A DNA stretch of 49,129 nucleotides, from NCBI GenBank assembly GCA_959605475.1, contig CAUHFS010000010.1, positions 1 to 49,129 of the forward strand. Direction: 5' to 3'. The notes beneath the pieces were generated by a model. The model had not been told where the DNA came from and ran no database searches. It saw only the letters and a list, made by a program, of their open reading frames with translations. Numbering within the stretch: the stretch's first letter is position 1; the number at the start of each line of letters is the position of its first letter. Both the position numbers and the translations under genes were made by a program. Of this stretch, positions 14,128-21,874 are shown in pieces. Origin of the DNA: an uncultured Collinsella sp. GTDB lineage: Bacteria > Actinomycetota > Coriobacteriia > Coriobacteriales > Coriobacteriaceae.

Positions 14128-16581
14128 ATGCGTGTTTCTTACGACTGGCTCAAGACCATGATCGATATTCCGGAGGATCCCAAGACCCTTTCGGACGAAT
14201 ATATCCGTACCGGTACCGAGGTCGAGGCGATCGACACCGTGGGCGAGTCCTTCGACCACGTGGTGACCGCCAAGGTGCTCACCAAGACCCCGCACCCCGA
14301 TAGCGACCACATGTATGTGTGCTCGGTCGATGTGGGCGACAAGAACCTCGACGCCGACGGCAACCCCGCTCCGCTGCAGATCGTCTGTGGCGCGCAGAAC
14401 TTCGAGGCCGGCGACCATATCGTCACGGCCATGATCGGCGCCGTGCTTCCCGGCGACGTCAAGATCAAGAAGAGCAAGCTTCGCGGCGTCGTGTCCATGG
14501 GCATGAACTGCTCCGCGCGCGAGCTCGGCCTGGGCGGCGACCACTCCGGCATCATGATCCTGCCCGAGGATACGCCCTGCGGCATGCCGTTTGCCGAGTA
14601 CGTGGGCTCGAGCGACACCGTGCTCGACTGCGAGATCACGCCCAACCGTCCCGACTGCCTGTCCATGATCGGCATGGCCCGCGAGACCGGCGCCATCTTC
14701 GACCGCGATTTCCACGTTGAGCTGCCTGCCATCAAGGCCGAGACCGGCCGCGCGACCGACGACGAGCTTTCCGTCGAGATCGCCGACGAGGGTCTGTGCG
14801 ACCGCTACGTCGCCCGCATCGTGCGTAACGTGAAGGTCGGTCCGTCGCCCGACTGGATGGTCAAGCGCCTCAACGCCCTGGGCGTGCGCCCGCACAACAA
14901 CATCGTCGACATCACCAACTACGTGATGATGCTCACCGGTCAGCCGCTGCACGCCTTTGACCTGGACACCTTTGCCGAGCGCGAGGGCCATCGCCGCGTG
15001 GTGGTTCGCGCCGCCCAGCAGGACGAGAAGTTCACGACCCTCGACGGCGAGGAGCGCACGCTCGACGCCGGCATGGGTCTCATCACCGACGGCGAGCGTC
15101 CCGTGGCGCTGGCCGGCGTTATGGGCGGCATGGATTCCGAGATTGAGGACGACACCGTCGACGTGATGGTCGAGAGTGCCTGCTTCAATGCCGGTCGCAC
15201 CTCGCACACCAGCCGCGACCTGTCGCTGATCTCCGACGCCTCCATCCGCTTTGAGCGTCAGGTCGACGAGACCGGCTGCGTGGATGTGGCCAACGTGGCC
15301 TGCGCGCTCATCGAGGAGATTGCCGGCGGCCAGGTCGCTCCCGGCTACATCGACGTGTTCCCCGCTCCTAAGACCATCGACAGCATCAAGCTGCGCCTGG
15401 CCCGCGTGCACGCCATCTGCGGCGCCGACATCGAGCCCGACTTTATCGAGCGCTCGCTCACCCGCCTGGGCTGCACCGTCGAGCGCGACGGCGAGGACTT
15501 TATGGTTACCCCGCCGAGCTTCCGTCCCGACCTGCCGCGCGAGATCGATCTGATCGAGGAGGTCCTGCGCCTGTGGGGCATGGGCCGCGTGACGGCGACC
15601 ATCCCGGCTGCCAAGAACCACATCGGCGGTCTGACCCGCGAGCAGAAGCTCACCCGCAAGGTCGGCGAGATCCTGCGCGCCTGCGGCCTCAACGAGACCA
15701 CGACCTTTGGCTTTGCCGCCCCCGGCGACCTGGAGAAGATCGGCATGTCCACCGAGGGCCGCGGCTGCCCCGTGGTGCTCATGAACCCGCTGGTTGCCGA
15801 GCAGACCGAGATGCGCCGCTCGCTGCTGCCGGGCCTTTTGCAGTCCGTGGCCTACAACGAGGCCCACGGCACGCCCAACGTGCACCTGTACGAGGTCGGC
15901 ACCTTGTTCCACGGCCGCGAGAATGCCAGCCTGCCCAAGGAGGCCAAGTCCGTGGCGGGCGTGCTTTCGGGCCAGTGGAGCGAGCAGTCTTGGAACATGA
16001 AGTACCGCAAGCTGCGCTTCTTCTTTGGCAAGGGCATTGTCGAGGAACTGCTTGCCCAGCTGCGTATCGAGAAGGTTCGCTTCCGTCCCGTCGAGGGCGA
16101 GGGCTATGCCTTCTTGCAGCCGGGCCGTGCCGCCGAGGTCCTCTCGGGCGGTACCGTGCTGGGCTGGGTCGGCGAGATCCACCCCGAGGCGCGCGAGGCG
16201 ATGGGCATCGATGAGGTCGTCGTTGCCTTTGAGCTCGATTTGGACAAGTTGATCAAGGGCGCCCGCAATCAGGAGAACTACCGCGAGTTCTCGCAGTACC
16301 CTGCCGTTGAGCACGACCTTGCTATCGTGGTCGACAACGCTGTGACCTGCGAGGATCTTGAGCGCCGTATTACCAGCGCCGGCGGCAAACTGCTCGAGGG
16401 CGTGCGTCTGTTCGACGTCTACCGCGATCCCATCCGCATCGGAGCGGGCAAGAAGTCCATGGCCTTTGCGCTTACGTATCGCTCGGACGACCACACGCTT
16501 ACCAGCGAAGAGGTCGAGAAGGCGCACCAGAAGATCGTCACCAAGGTGTGCAAGGGCGTAAACGGCGAGGTTCGCGGCTAG
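14128..16581 (+). CDS. pheT: Phenylalanine--tRNA ligase beta subunit
   Basis: PheT binds tRNA-Phe and carries the editing site that hydrolyses mischarged Tyr-tRNA. Domain order is normal. The N-terminal MRVSYDWLKTMIDIP is followed by the tRNA-binding EMAP-like domain (about 40-150, with HPDSDHMYVCSVDVG), the B3/B4 editing region (ITPNRPDCLSMIGMARE, NIVDITNYVM), B5 (FRPDLPREIDLIEEVLRLWG) and the C-terminal anticodon-binding ferredoxin-like domain (FSQYPAVEHDLAIVVD). Its 817 residues are typical. ATG 14128 follows GAAAGGAGA. Confidence 0.97.
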   Translation: MRVSYDWLKTMIDIPEDPKTLSDEYIRTGTEVEAIDTVGESFDHVVTAKVLTKTPHPDSDHMYVCSVDVGDKNLDADGNPAPLQIVCGAQNFEAGDHIVTAMIGAVLPGDVKIKKSKLRGVVSMGMNCSARELGLGGDHSGIMILPEDTPCGMPFAEYVGSSDTVLDCEITPNRPDCLSMIGMARETGAIFDRDFHVELPAIKAETGRATDDELSVEIADEGLCDRYVARIVRNVKVGPSPDWMVKRLNALGVRPHNNIVDITNYVMMLTGQPLHAFDLDTFAEREGHRRVVVRAAQQDEKFTTLDGEERTLDAGMGLITDGERPVALAGVMGGMDSEIEDDTVDVMVESACFNAGRTSHTSRDLSLISDASIRFERQVDETGCVDVANVACALIEEIAGGQVAPGYIDVFPAPKTIDSIKLRLARVHAICGADIEPDFIERSLTRLGCTVERDGEDFMVTPPSFRPDLPREIDLIEEVLRLWGMGRVTATIPAAKNHIGGLTREQKLTRKVGEILRACGLNETTTFGFAAPGDLEKIGMSTEGRGCPVVLMNPLVAEQTEMRRSLLPGLLQSVAYNEAHGTPNVHLYEVGTLFHGRENASLPKEAKSVAGVLSGQWSEQSWNMKYRKLRFFFGKGIVEELLAQLRIEKVRFRPVEGEGYAFLQPGRAAEVLSGGTVLGWVGEIHPEAREAMGIDEVVVAFELDLDKLIKGARNQENYREFSQYPAVEHDLAIVVDNAVTCEDLERRITSAGGKLLEGVRLFDVYRDPIRIGAGKKSMAFALTYRSDDHTLTSEEVEKAHQKIVTKVCKGVNGEVRG

Positions 16582-16612
16582 GATCGCTTGCGTCTGTGAC
16601 GAATGTATTGCA

Positions 16613-16647
16613 AAACGGCGCACTGCTTTGTTGGCAGTGCGCCGTTT
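16613..16647 (+). terminator. Terminator of pheST
   Basis: AAACGGCGCACTGC (16613-16626) and GCAGTGCGCCGTTT (16634-16647) form a perfect 14-bp stem. Only a short T run (TTT) is present. The right arm lies inside the next promoter region. Confidence 0.75.
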
Positions 16648-16649
16648 GC

Positions 16650-16693
16650 TATGATAGCCGGCGGCGTGTTACGAACCTAGCAATACGTAACAC
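16650..16693 (+). promoter_or_regulatory. NikR-type operator and -10 element of the nickel transporter operon
   Basis: GTGTTAC (16666-16672) and GTAACAC (16687-16693) form a perfect palindrome with a 14-base spacer. This matches the GTGTTAC-N13/14-GTAACAC motif reported for NikR of Geobacter and other non-enterobacterial groups. TATGAT at 16650-16655 is a plausible -10, so the operator covers the transcription start. The gene after it begins with MHIPDNYLSP, a nickel/cobalt permease. Repression by Ni-NikR is inferred; no nikR lies in the window. Confidence 0.8.
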
Positions 16694-16748
16694 TGGCAAG
16701 GTGATTCAAACGGCGCTGCGATCGCGTGCCGACAACCGGGAGGCGTAT

Positions 16749-17831
16749 ATGCACATTCCAGATAATTATCTGTCCCCGCAGACCGATGCCGTCATGGCGG
16801 TCGCGATGGTGCCCGTTTGGGTCCATTGCATCAAAAAGGTACGCGCCACGCTCGATCGCGAGCATATGGCGTTCCTGGGCATCTGCGCCGCGTTCTCCTT
16901 CTTGCTCATGATGTTCAACGTGCCGCTGCCCGGTGGCACCACTGGTCACGCCGTTGGTGGCGCGCTCATCGCACTGCTGCTGGGTCCCGAGGCCGCTGCC
17001 ATCGCGGTTTCGGTTGCGCTGGCGCTGCAGGCGCTGCTGTTTGGTGACGGCGGCGTTCTGTCCTTTGGCGCCAACTGCTTTAACATGGCCTTTGTGCTGC
17101 CGTTTGCCGCTGCTATCGTGTTCCGTGCGCTCAACAGCCGTTTGCACGACAAGAGCTGGGGCACCTCGGTTTCTGCCATCGTGAGCGGTTGGGTCGGCCT
17201 GTGCCTGGCAGCCCTGTGCGCGGCAATCGAGTTTGGTATTCAGCCGATGCTCTTTACCAACGCTTCGGGCGCTCCGCTGTACTGCCCCTTCCCGCTGTCC
17301 GTGGCTATTCCTGCCATGTTGATCCCGCATATGCTGGTTGCCGGCGTGATCGAGGGCGTGGCGACGGCCGCCATCTATGGTTTCATTAAGAAGACGGCGC
17401 CGAGCATTATCGTCGGGCCCGAGGCCGTCGATGGCCAGCTTGCCGCCGATGGTACCGCCAAGAAGACTTCCCTAATCCCCACGCTCATTCTGGTCGCCGT
17501 GCTTGTCTTGGCCACGCCGCTGGGCCTTTTGGCCACGGGTGACGCCTGGGGCGAGTGGGACGCTGAGGGCGCCGCGACCGCCGTTCAGGAGGCTGGTGAC
17601 GACAGTCTGCAGGCTTCGGTCGGCCTCGATGCTCCGACCTTTGCCGATGCGCTGCCCACGGGCGACTACCTGCAGGTCTATTCCGAGGAGCAGGGCCTTG
17701 GCTTTGCCGGCCAGGCCGCGATGTATATTCTTTCCGGCGTGATTGGCGTGGCGGTGCTTACCATCGCATTCCGCCTGGTCTCGCTGACGGTCAAGGAAAG
17801 CGGTGCTCATGACAATAGCCGAGCTGCCTAG
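16749..17831 (+). CDS. nikMN: Nickel (or cobalt) ECF-type permease, NikM-NikN fusion
   Basis: The 360-residue membrane protein is the substrate-capture component of an energy-coupling-factor transporter. The N terminus MHIPDNYLSP supplies the Met-His metal-binding end of the CbiM/NikM family. About seven hydrophobic segments follow, with GGTTGHAVGGALIALLLGPEAA and GDGGVLSFGANCFNM. The C-terminal third (about 245-360) has the NikN/PDGLE-like layout: a membrane helix, an external loop (LGLLATGDAWGEWD...) and a last helix. The NikR box upstream favours nickel over cobalt. GGGAGG stands 5 bases before ATG 16749. It overlaps nikQ. Confidence 0.9.
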   Translation: MHIPDNYLSPQTDAVMAVAMVPVWVHCIKKVRATLDREHMAFLGICAAFSFLLMMFNVPLPGGTTGHAVGGALIALLLGPEAAAIAVSVALALQALLFGDGGVLSFGANCFNMAFVLPFAAAIVFRALNSRLHDKSWGTSVSAIVSGWVGLCLAALCAAIEFGIQPMLFTNASGAPLYCPFPLSVAIPAMLIPHMLVAGVIEGVATAAIYGFIKKTAPSIIVGPEAVDGQLAADGTAKKTSLIPTLILVAVLVLATPLGLLATGDAWGEWDAEGAATAVQEAGDDSLQASVGLDAPTFADALPTGDYLQVYSEEQGLGFAGQAAMYILSGVIGVAVLTIAFRLVSLTVKESGAHDNSRAA

Positions 17832-18645
17832 CTGGCTTGCGGTCGAGGAGCGATATGAGCCCGTGGGGGCTCGGCATCGTGTGATGCAAAAGAATGTCCT
17901 GCACCTGGCGAGCCTGCTTGAGCGGGTTCGCCTTGGTGGAGGCGCTCACGAGGGCGGGTCGATGGTCGACCGCGCCCTTTCTTGCGTTTCGGCTCCGGTG
18001 CGCCTGGTGGGGATGTTCGTTTGCGTTCTGTGCGTGTGCCTGACGCAAAGCCCGCTGTACCTGATGTTGATGGCGGCGATCGCGTTGGTGCTGGTCGCGG
18101 TGCGCCCAGCACGCGGGTTGCGCGCGACTTTTGTGCTGGCGCTCGGCGCCGCGGGACTCGCAGTGGTTCTGGCGCTGCCTGCCCTGCTGCTGGGCGCGTC
18201 TGCCACGGGCGCCATGCTCAAGATCGCGCTCAAGACCTTCATTAATGTGTCGCTGGTGCTGGGCGTTTCATGGACGCTTACCTGGAGCCGCATGTCGGCG
18301 GCGCTCAAGATGCTGCATCTGCCCGACGAGGTCATCTTTACCTTTGATATGGCACTCAAGCATATCGAGGTGCTGGGACGTACAGCGCACGATCTGTGCG
18401 AATCGGTCATGCTGCGCAGCGTTGGCCGTACGCCTGAGGGATTTTCGCGTACCGATTCGATCGCGGGTATCATGGGCATGACCTTTATCAAGGCGATGGA
18501 ATGCAGCCACGCGATGGACGAGGCTATGCTTTGCCGCGGCTTTGCCGGTGCGTATCCGGCGCCCGCACGGAGCGGACTGAGCTGGCGCGATGCGGTTTAT
18601 GCGGTCGCCGTGGCGCTGTTTGCGGTGCTGTGCGCTGTGCTGTAG
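17809..18645 (+). CDS. nikQ: ECF transporter transmembrane protein (CbiQ/NikQ)
   Basis: This 278-residue integral membrane protein couples the ATPase to the permease. It has four to five hydrophobic segments and the EcfT-family signatures near the C terminus, including AMDEAMLCRGFAG, where family members usually have a variant of A-R-G or C-R-G. ATG 17809 lies inside the end of nikMN (23-base overlap) with AAGGAAAG 8 bases upstream, which indicates translational coupling. It is followed after 43 bases by the ATPase gene. Confidence 0.88.
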   Translation: MTIAELPSWLAVEERYEPVGARHRVMQKNVLHLASLLERVRLGGGAHEGGSMVDRALSCVSAPVRLVGMFVCVLCVCLTQSPLYLMLMAAIALVLVAVRPARGLRATFVLALGAAGLAVVLALPALLLGASATGAMLKIALKTFINVSLVLGVSWTLTWSRMSAALKMLHLPDEVIFTFDMALKHIEVLGRTAHDLCESVMLRSVGRTPEGFSRTDSIAGIMGMTFIKAMECSHAMDEAMLCRGFAGAYPAPARSGLSWRDAVYAVAVALFAVLCAVL

Positions 18646-18688
18646 TGCGGACGGCGGGCTGTTGATGTGAATAGGGAAGGGCGACGTT

Positions 18689-19456
18689 TTGACGATCGAT
18701 ATGAATAATGCGGCGGGCACGAACGGTGCGGGCGCCGAGGTCGCGCCGCTCATCGAGCTACGCGACGTGGTGTTTTCCTATGCGGGGCATACGGTTGTCG
18801 ATGGTGTGTCGCTGCAGGTCGATCGTGGCGAGCTCGTTGCCCTGCTTGGCCCGAATGGCTGCGGCAAGACGACGATCATGCGCCTTATTAACGGTCTTGA
18901 ACTCGCGGACGCAGGGGCATACCTGTTTGACGGGCACGTGATCGATGCAGCATTTCTAAAGGATTCCGCGGCCGCTCAGCGTTTTCATCAGCGCGTGGGC
19001 TTCGTGTTTCAAAATGCCGATGCCCAGCTGTTTTGCGCCACGGTAGGCGAGGAGGTCGCGTTTGGTCCGGCTCAAATGGGGCTGTCGACAGACGAGCTCA
19101 AGTGCCGCGTTCGCGATGCCATGGAGCTGTTCCAGGTTTCCGATCTGGTCGATGCCTCGCCCTATCAGCTCTCGGGCGGGCAAAAGAAGCGTGTTGCGCT
19201 GGCGGCCGTCGTGTCGATGAACCCCGATATCCTAGTGCTCGATGAGCCCACCAACGGGCTCGATGAGGACTCGTGCGACATCGTAGTCAACTTTTTGCTG
19301 GCCTACGTTGCTGCCGGTAAGACGGTTTTGATGAGTACGCACCATCAAGATTTGGTGCGCCGCCTGGAGGCCCGTGCCATCTATATCGATCGATATCACC
19401 ATGTGGTCGAGGCGCCCGTGCCGTCGTATGGAACCGAAAGCGGTGCTGCGGAATAG
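18689..19456 (+). CDS. nikO: ECF transporter ATP-binding protein (CbiO/NikO)
   Basis: The 255-residue ABC ATPase powers the nickel transporter. Walker A is GPNGCGKTT (Lys60), the Q-loop is FVFQNADAQLF, the signature is LSGGQKKRVALA, Walker B is ILVLDEPTNGLD, and the switch His is in MSTHHQDL. The FQNADAQLF block is characteristic of the cobalt/nickel CbiO subgroup. The start chosen is TTG 18689, 8 bases after GGGAAGG; ATG 18701 is too far from a ribosome site. It is the last gene of the operon. Confidence 0.93.
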   Translation: MTIDMNNAAGTNGAGAEVAPLIELRDVVFSYAGHTVVDGVSLQVDRGELVALLGPNGCGKTTIMRLINGLELADAGAYLFDGHVIDAAFLKDSAAAQRFHQRVGFVFQNADAQLFCATVGEEVAFGPAQMGLSTDELKCRVRDAMELFQVSDLVDASPYQLSGGQKKRVALAAVVSMNPDILVLDEPTNGLDEDSCDIVVNFLLAYVAAGKTVLMSTHHQDLVRRLEARAIYIDRYHHVVEAPVPSYGTESGAAE

Positions 19457-19534
19457 TTGCTGCGTAGGGTATGTATGGCCGCCTGTGCGACTCTGCCGTG
19501 ATGGTATAGTTAACCAGGTTTTATGGGGGTGGCT

Positions 19535-20383
19535 ATGCCAAGTTGGAACATTCATATCGCTCAAACGGAGCGCTTGCTGGCACGTGCTAGCGTGCTTGCC
19601 GATAGCGTGCGCGACCGCAATGCCTTTTTGTTTGGCTGCGTGATTCCGGATATCTTCGTGGGCTATATGGTCCCTGGCATCGCCGATCCCATTCCGTATC
19701 GCATTACGCACTTTGCAAAGCCCGAGCCTATCCCTAAGCCGCGCGAGCACGAGTTCTGGGATACCTATGTGGCGCCGCTGCTTAAAGGCGCACCCGCGGG
19801 CGAACCTGCTGAGGCTACCTCGATTGTCGAGGAGCGCGAGCGACTGAACCGCGTGCACTATCCTCAGCGCTACAGGGATGCCGAGCCGGTTGTCGGTCCC
19901 GGCGCCTGTGAGTTCTCGCTTGCGTCCGAAGATGTGGCGCAGTCGCTGCTCGATTTAACGCTGGGCGTCTGGTCGCATCTGGTGGCCGACACGGTATGGA
20001 ACACGCGTGTGAACCAGTATCTGGAAGCACACGGCGGCAAGCCGTGCGAGGAATTCCGCATTAAAAAGCAGGGCGATTTTGACTGGTTTGGCAAGACGCT
20101 GGGCATCGTTTCCATTCCGCGTGCGACCGATCGCCTCTATACCGCTGCGACGCGTTTTGGGCAGTATCCCATCCATAAAGAATATGTGCTCAAGACTATC
20201 GGCGTCATGCACGAGATTGTACGCGAAAACCCCGGCGAGCCCGATCATCCGCCGTATCGCCTGCTAACCGAGGAGTTTTTCGATGCAACGTTTACCGAGG
20301 TCATCGAGCTGACCGAGGCGGGATTTGCGGCTCGCGTTGCTGCTTCTGACGTTCCCGCAGTCCCCCTGATCGCTAGCTGCTAG
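19535..20383 (+). CDS. Zinc-dependent phospholipase C-like protein
   Basis: The 282-residue protein starts MPSWNIHIAQTERLL and contains FLFGCVIPDIFVGYM and LGVWSHLVADTVWN. These resemble the His/Asp-bearing helices of the zinc-dependent phospholipase C / S1-P1-like fold (PF00882 group). There is no signal peptide, so a cytoplasmic hydrolase of unknown substrate is likely. The start is uncertain: ATG 19523 gives MGVAMPSW with no ribosome site and could be leaderless, while ATG 19535 has GGGGGTGG close upstream. Its stop overlaps the stop of the convergent gene by 4 bases. Confidence 0.55.
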   Translation: MPSWNIHIAQTERLLARASVLADSVRDRNAFLFGCVIPDIFVGYMVPGIADPIPYRITHFAKPEPIPKPREHEFWDTYVAPLLKGAPAGEPAEATSIVEERERLNRVHYPQRYRDAEPVVGPGACEFSLASEDVAQSLLDLTLGVWSHLVADTVWNTRVNQYLEAHGGKPCEEFRIKKQGDFDWFGKTLGIVSIPRATDRLYTAATRFGQYPIHKEYVLKTIGVMHEIVRENPGEPDHPPYRLLTEEFFDATFTEVIELTEAGFAARVAASDVPAVPLIASC

Positions 20384-21453
20384 CCGGCCGGCTTGACGGC
20401 GAACAGCTCATCCCAATCGACCAATAGCTCCCGCCGCAGGGCATCTTCGGTGGTGCGTTTCTGATCGGTCTTTGGGATGTAGGGGAGCCCTGCCTTTTTA
20501 TGGATGAGTTCGGCGATGTTGTTAAAGCTCTTCGTGTCTTTGATTTGCTCATAGGTTATCTGGATAACGTCATAGCCCATGCTTGTGAGGGCGGTGGTGC
20601 GCTCGGCATCGGAGAGACTTGCGGCTTCGCCATCGTGGGCGGAGCGGCCTTGGCATTCCAAGATGACGCCCATGCTGCCGGTGTTGCTCTCTATGAGGAT
20701 ATCGGCGTAGCAGCAGGTTTTGTCATACAGTGAGCGCGCGGCGTCGCTGAGTGGGATGCGCACGTTGTTTGCGATGTTGATGCCCATGCCGCCCTCGTTG
20801 CGGGGGAGCGAGACAAGCATAGAGGCCTGTACTTCGAAGGGCGAGGCGGTCTGCCCCGTCATGTGCTCGGCCGCCCAGCGCAGTTGTTTAACGCCGCGCA
20901 GGCCTGCAGCCTGCTTGGCGAACGCGGCGATATCCGCCGCGCTGAGGAGCGGCGGGCGCTTCCACAAATTGGTGTCATTGCCCTTGGTGTCGACAACACG
21001 CTCCCAGCAGCAGTTGGGTGGAATGAGCTTAAGCGAAATAGCTTCATCAAGATGTTGTTGCGTTCGCTCGCAGGGCTTAAACACTGCAAAGGAGCCGCAC
21101 ATCTCGTAGCAAGCCATGAGTAGCTGGTTGCGTGAGACCTGCGTAGCAAGGCTGAGCAGCGTAAACTCGGGCGACGTGACATCAAATCCATGTTCAGTTT
21201 GCCTAAACGACCCGGGAGGCGGCTCTTGGGTCAGGAGGTGCGATTTAAACAGGCTTCGCGACCCGGATTGTGCTCGAGTGAATACAAACCTGTGAAGCGG
21301 TGCGTGAAGTAGGTCTTTTACAACTGCATGACTTCCGAGGCCGCAACATCTGCGATCCATATTGCCAAGGCTAATGGCGGGGTAAAGCCCTAATACCTGC
21401 GGCGGGATACAGTGATAGTAAAAAGCGGATTGACCGCATAGCGTCAGGTCCAT
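20380..21453 (-). CDS. Hypothetical protein with a Vsr/DUF559-like nuclease fold
   Basis: The 357-residue protein has a C-terminal region (about 265-340) with ADILIES followed by VILECQGRSAHDG and YDVIQITYEQI. The D...ExQ pattern and the final strand-helix resemble the PD-(D/E)XK core of Vsr/DUF559 proteins. Such domains occur at the ends of AbiEi-like and regulatory hypotheticals in Coriobacteria. The N-terminal half is not recognised. ATG 21453 is well supported by AGGAGG 5 bases upstream. No partner toxin or methylase is adjacent. Nuclease activity is inference. Confidence 0.55.
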   Translation of the reverse strand: MDLTLCGQSAFYYHCIPPQVLGLYPAISLGNMDRRCCGLGSHAVVKDLLHAPLHRFVFTRAQSGSRSLFKSHLLTQEPPPGSFRQTEHGFDVTSPEFTLLSLATQVSRNQLLMACYEMCGSFAVFKPCERTQQHLDEAISLKLIPPNCCWERVVDTKGNDTNLWKRPPLLSAADIAAFAKQAAGLRGVKQLRWAAEHMTGQTASPFEVQASMLVSLPRNEGGMGINIANNVRIPLSDAARSLYDKTCCYADILIESNTGSMGVILECQGRSAHDGEAASLSDAERTTALTSMGYDVIQITYEQIKDTKSFNNIAELIHKKAGLPYIPKTDQKRTTEDALRRELLVDWDELFAVKPAG

Positions 21454-21504
21454 GATATCCTCCTGGTCGAAATGTGCTTTTGGACCGTGCGATGCCAGCG
21501 TCAA

Positions 21505-21632
21505 TTCGGAAGTATGCGGCAAAATCTGAACCCTGTGAGCAGACCTGGCTTTTGAGGCCAGTTTATCAGGCATTTTGTTGCGAAAAAACGGGGTGTGCTC
21601 GGAGGTCTCAGAATTTGCCGCATACTTCCGAA
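21505..21632. repeat. 25-bp inverted repeat bounding a 128-bp intergenic element
   Basis: The left arm at 21505-21529 begins TTCGGAAGTATGCGGCAAA. The right arm at 21608-21632 is its reverse complement with one mismatch. Inside are a small CTGG...CCAG hairpin and TTGCGAAAAAACGGGG. No open frame is convincing. This occupies most of the 420-base gap between two genes that are both on the minus strand. It looks like a miniature palindromic repeat. Confidence 0.75.
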
Positions 21633-21811
21633 AACGCGGTCGATCTGGCTCTTGCTAAAACGATTTAGCAGCGTCGGGTAAGGTGTGGTTTCGCCATCGG
21701 GCGAACACTTTTAGCGCTTGGGACTTTATTTTTGGGCCTCGAAAGGTGGATTTCGCGCTTTTGGTAAAGAAATGGGTGCGTGTTTTGCCGTGTGCCGGCA
21801 TTGACACAGAA

Positions 21812-21846
21812 AAAGGGCCCGGAAGGCGAAGCCTTCCGGGCCCTTT
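21812..21846 (-). terminator. Terminator of pyk
   Basis: A perfect 16-bp stem (21812-21827 with 21831-21846) with loop GAA, read on the minus strand, ends in CCCTTTTT. It lies 28 bases beyond the pyk stop. Confidence 0.92.
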
Positions 21847-21874
21847 GCAATGCAAACATGCTTGCAAGTACGAC

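Noticed and set aside
14107..16623. Very long open frame on the minus strand opposite pheT
   Set aside because: It is the antisense shadow of a GC-rich gene; composition is His/Gly/Val/Asp repetitive and no motif or ribosome site is seen, while pheT on the plus strand has every family motif.
16650..16748. Cobalamin riboswitch before the NikMN gene
   Set aside because: No B12-box-like GCCACTG or other conserved element, and the space is only about 100 bases; a NikR palindrome explains the control better.
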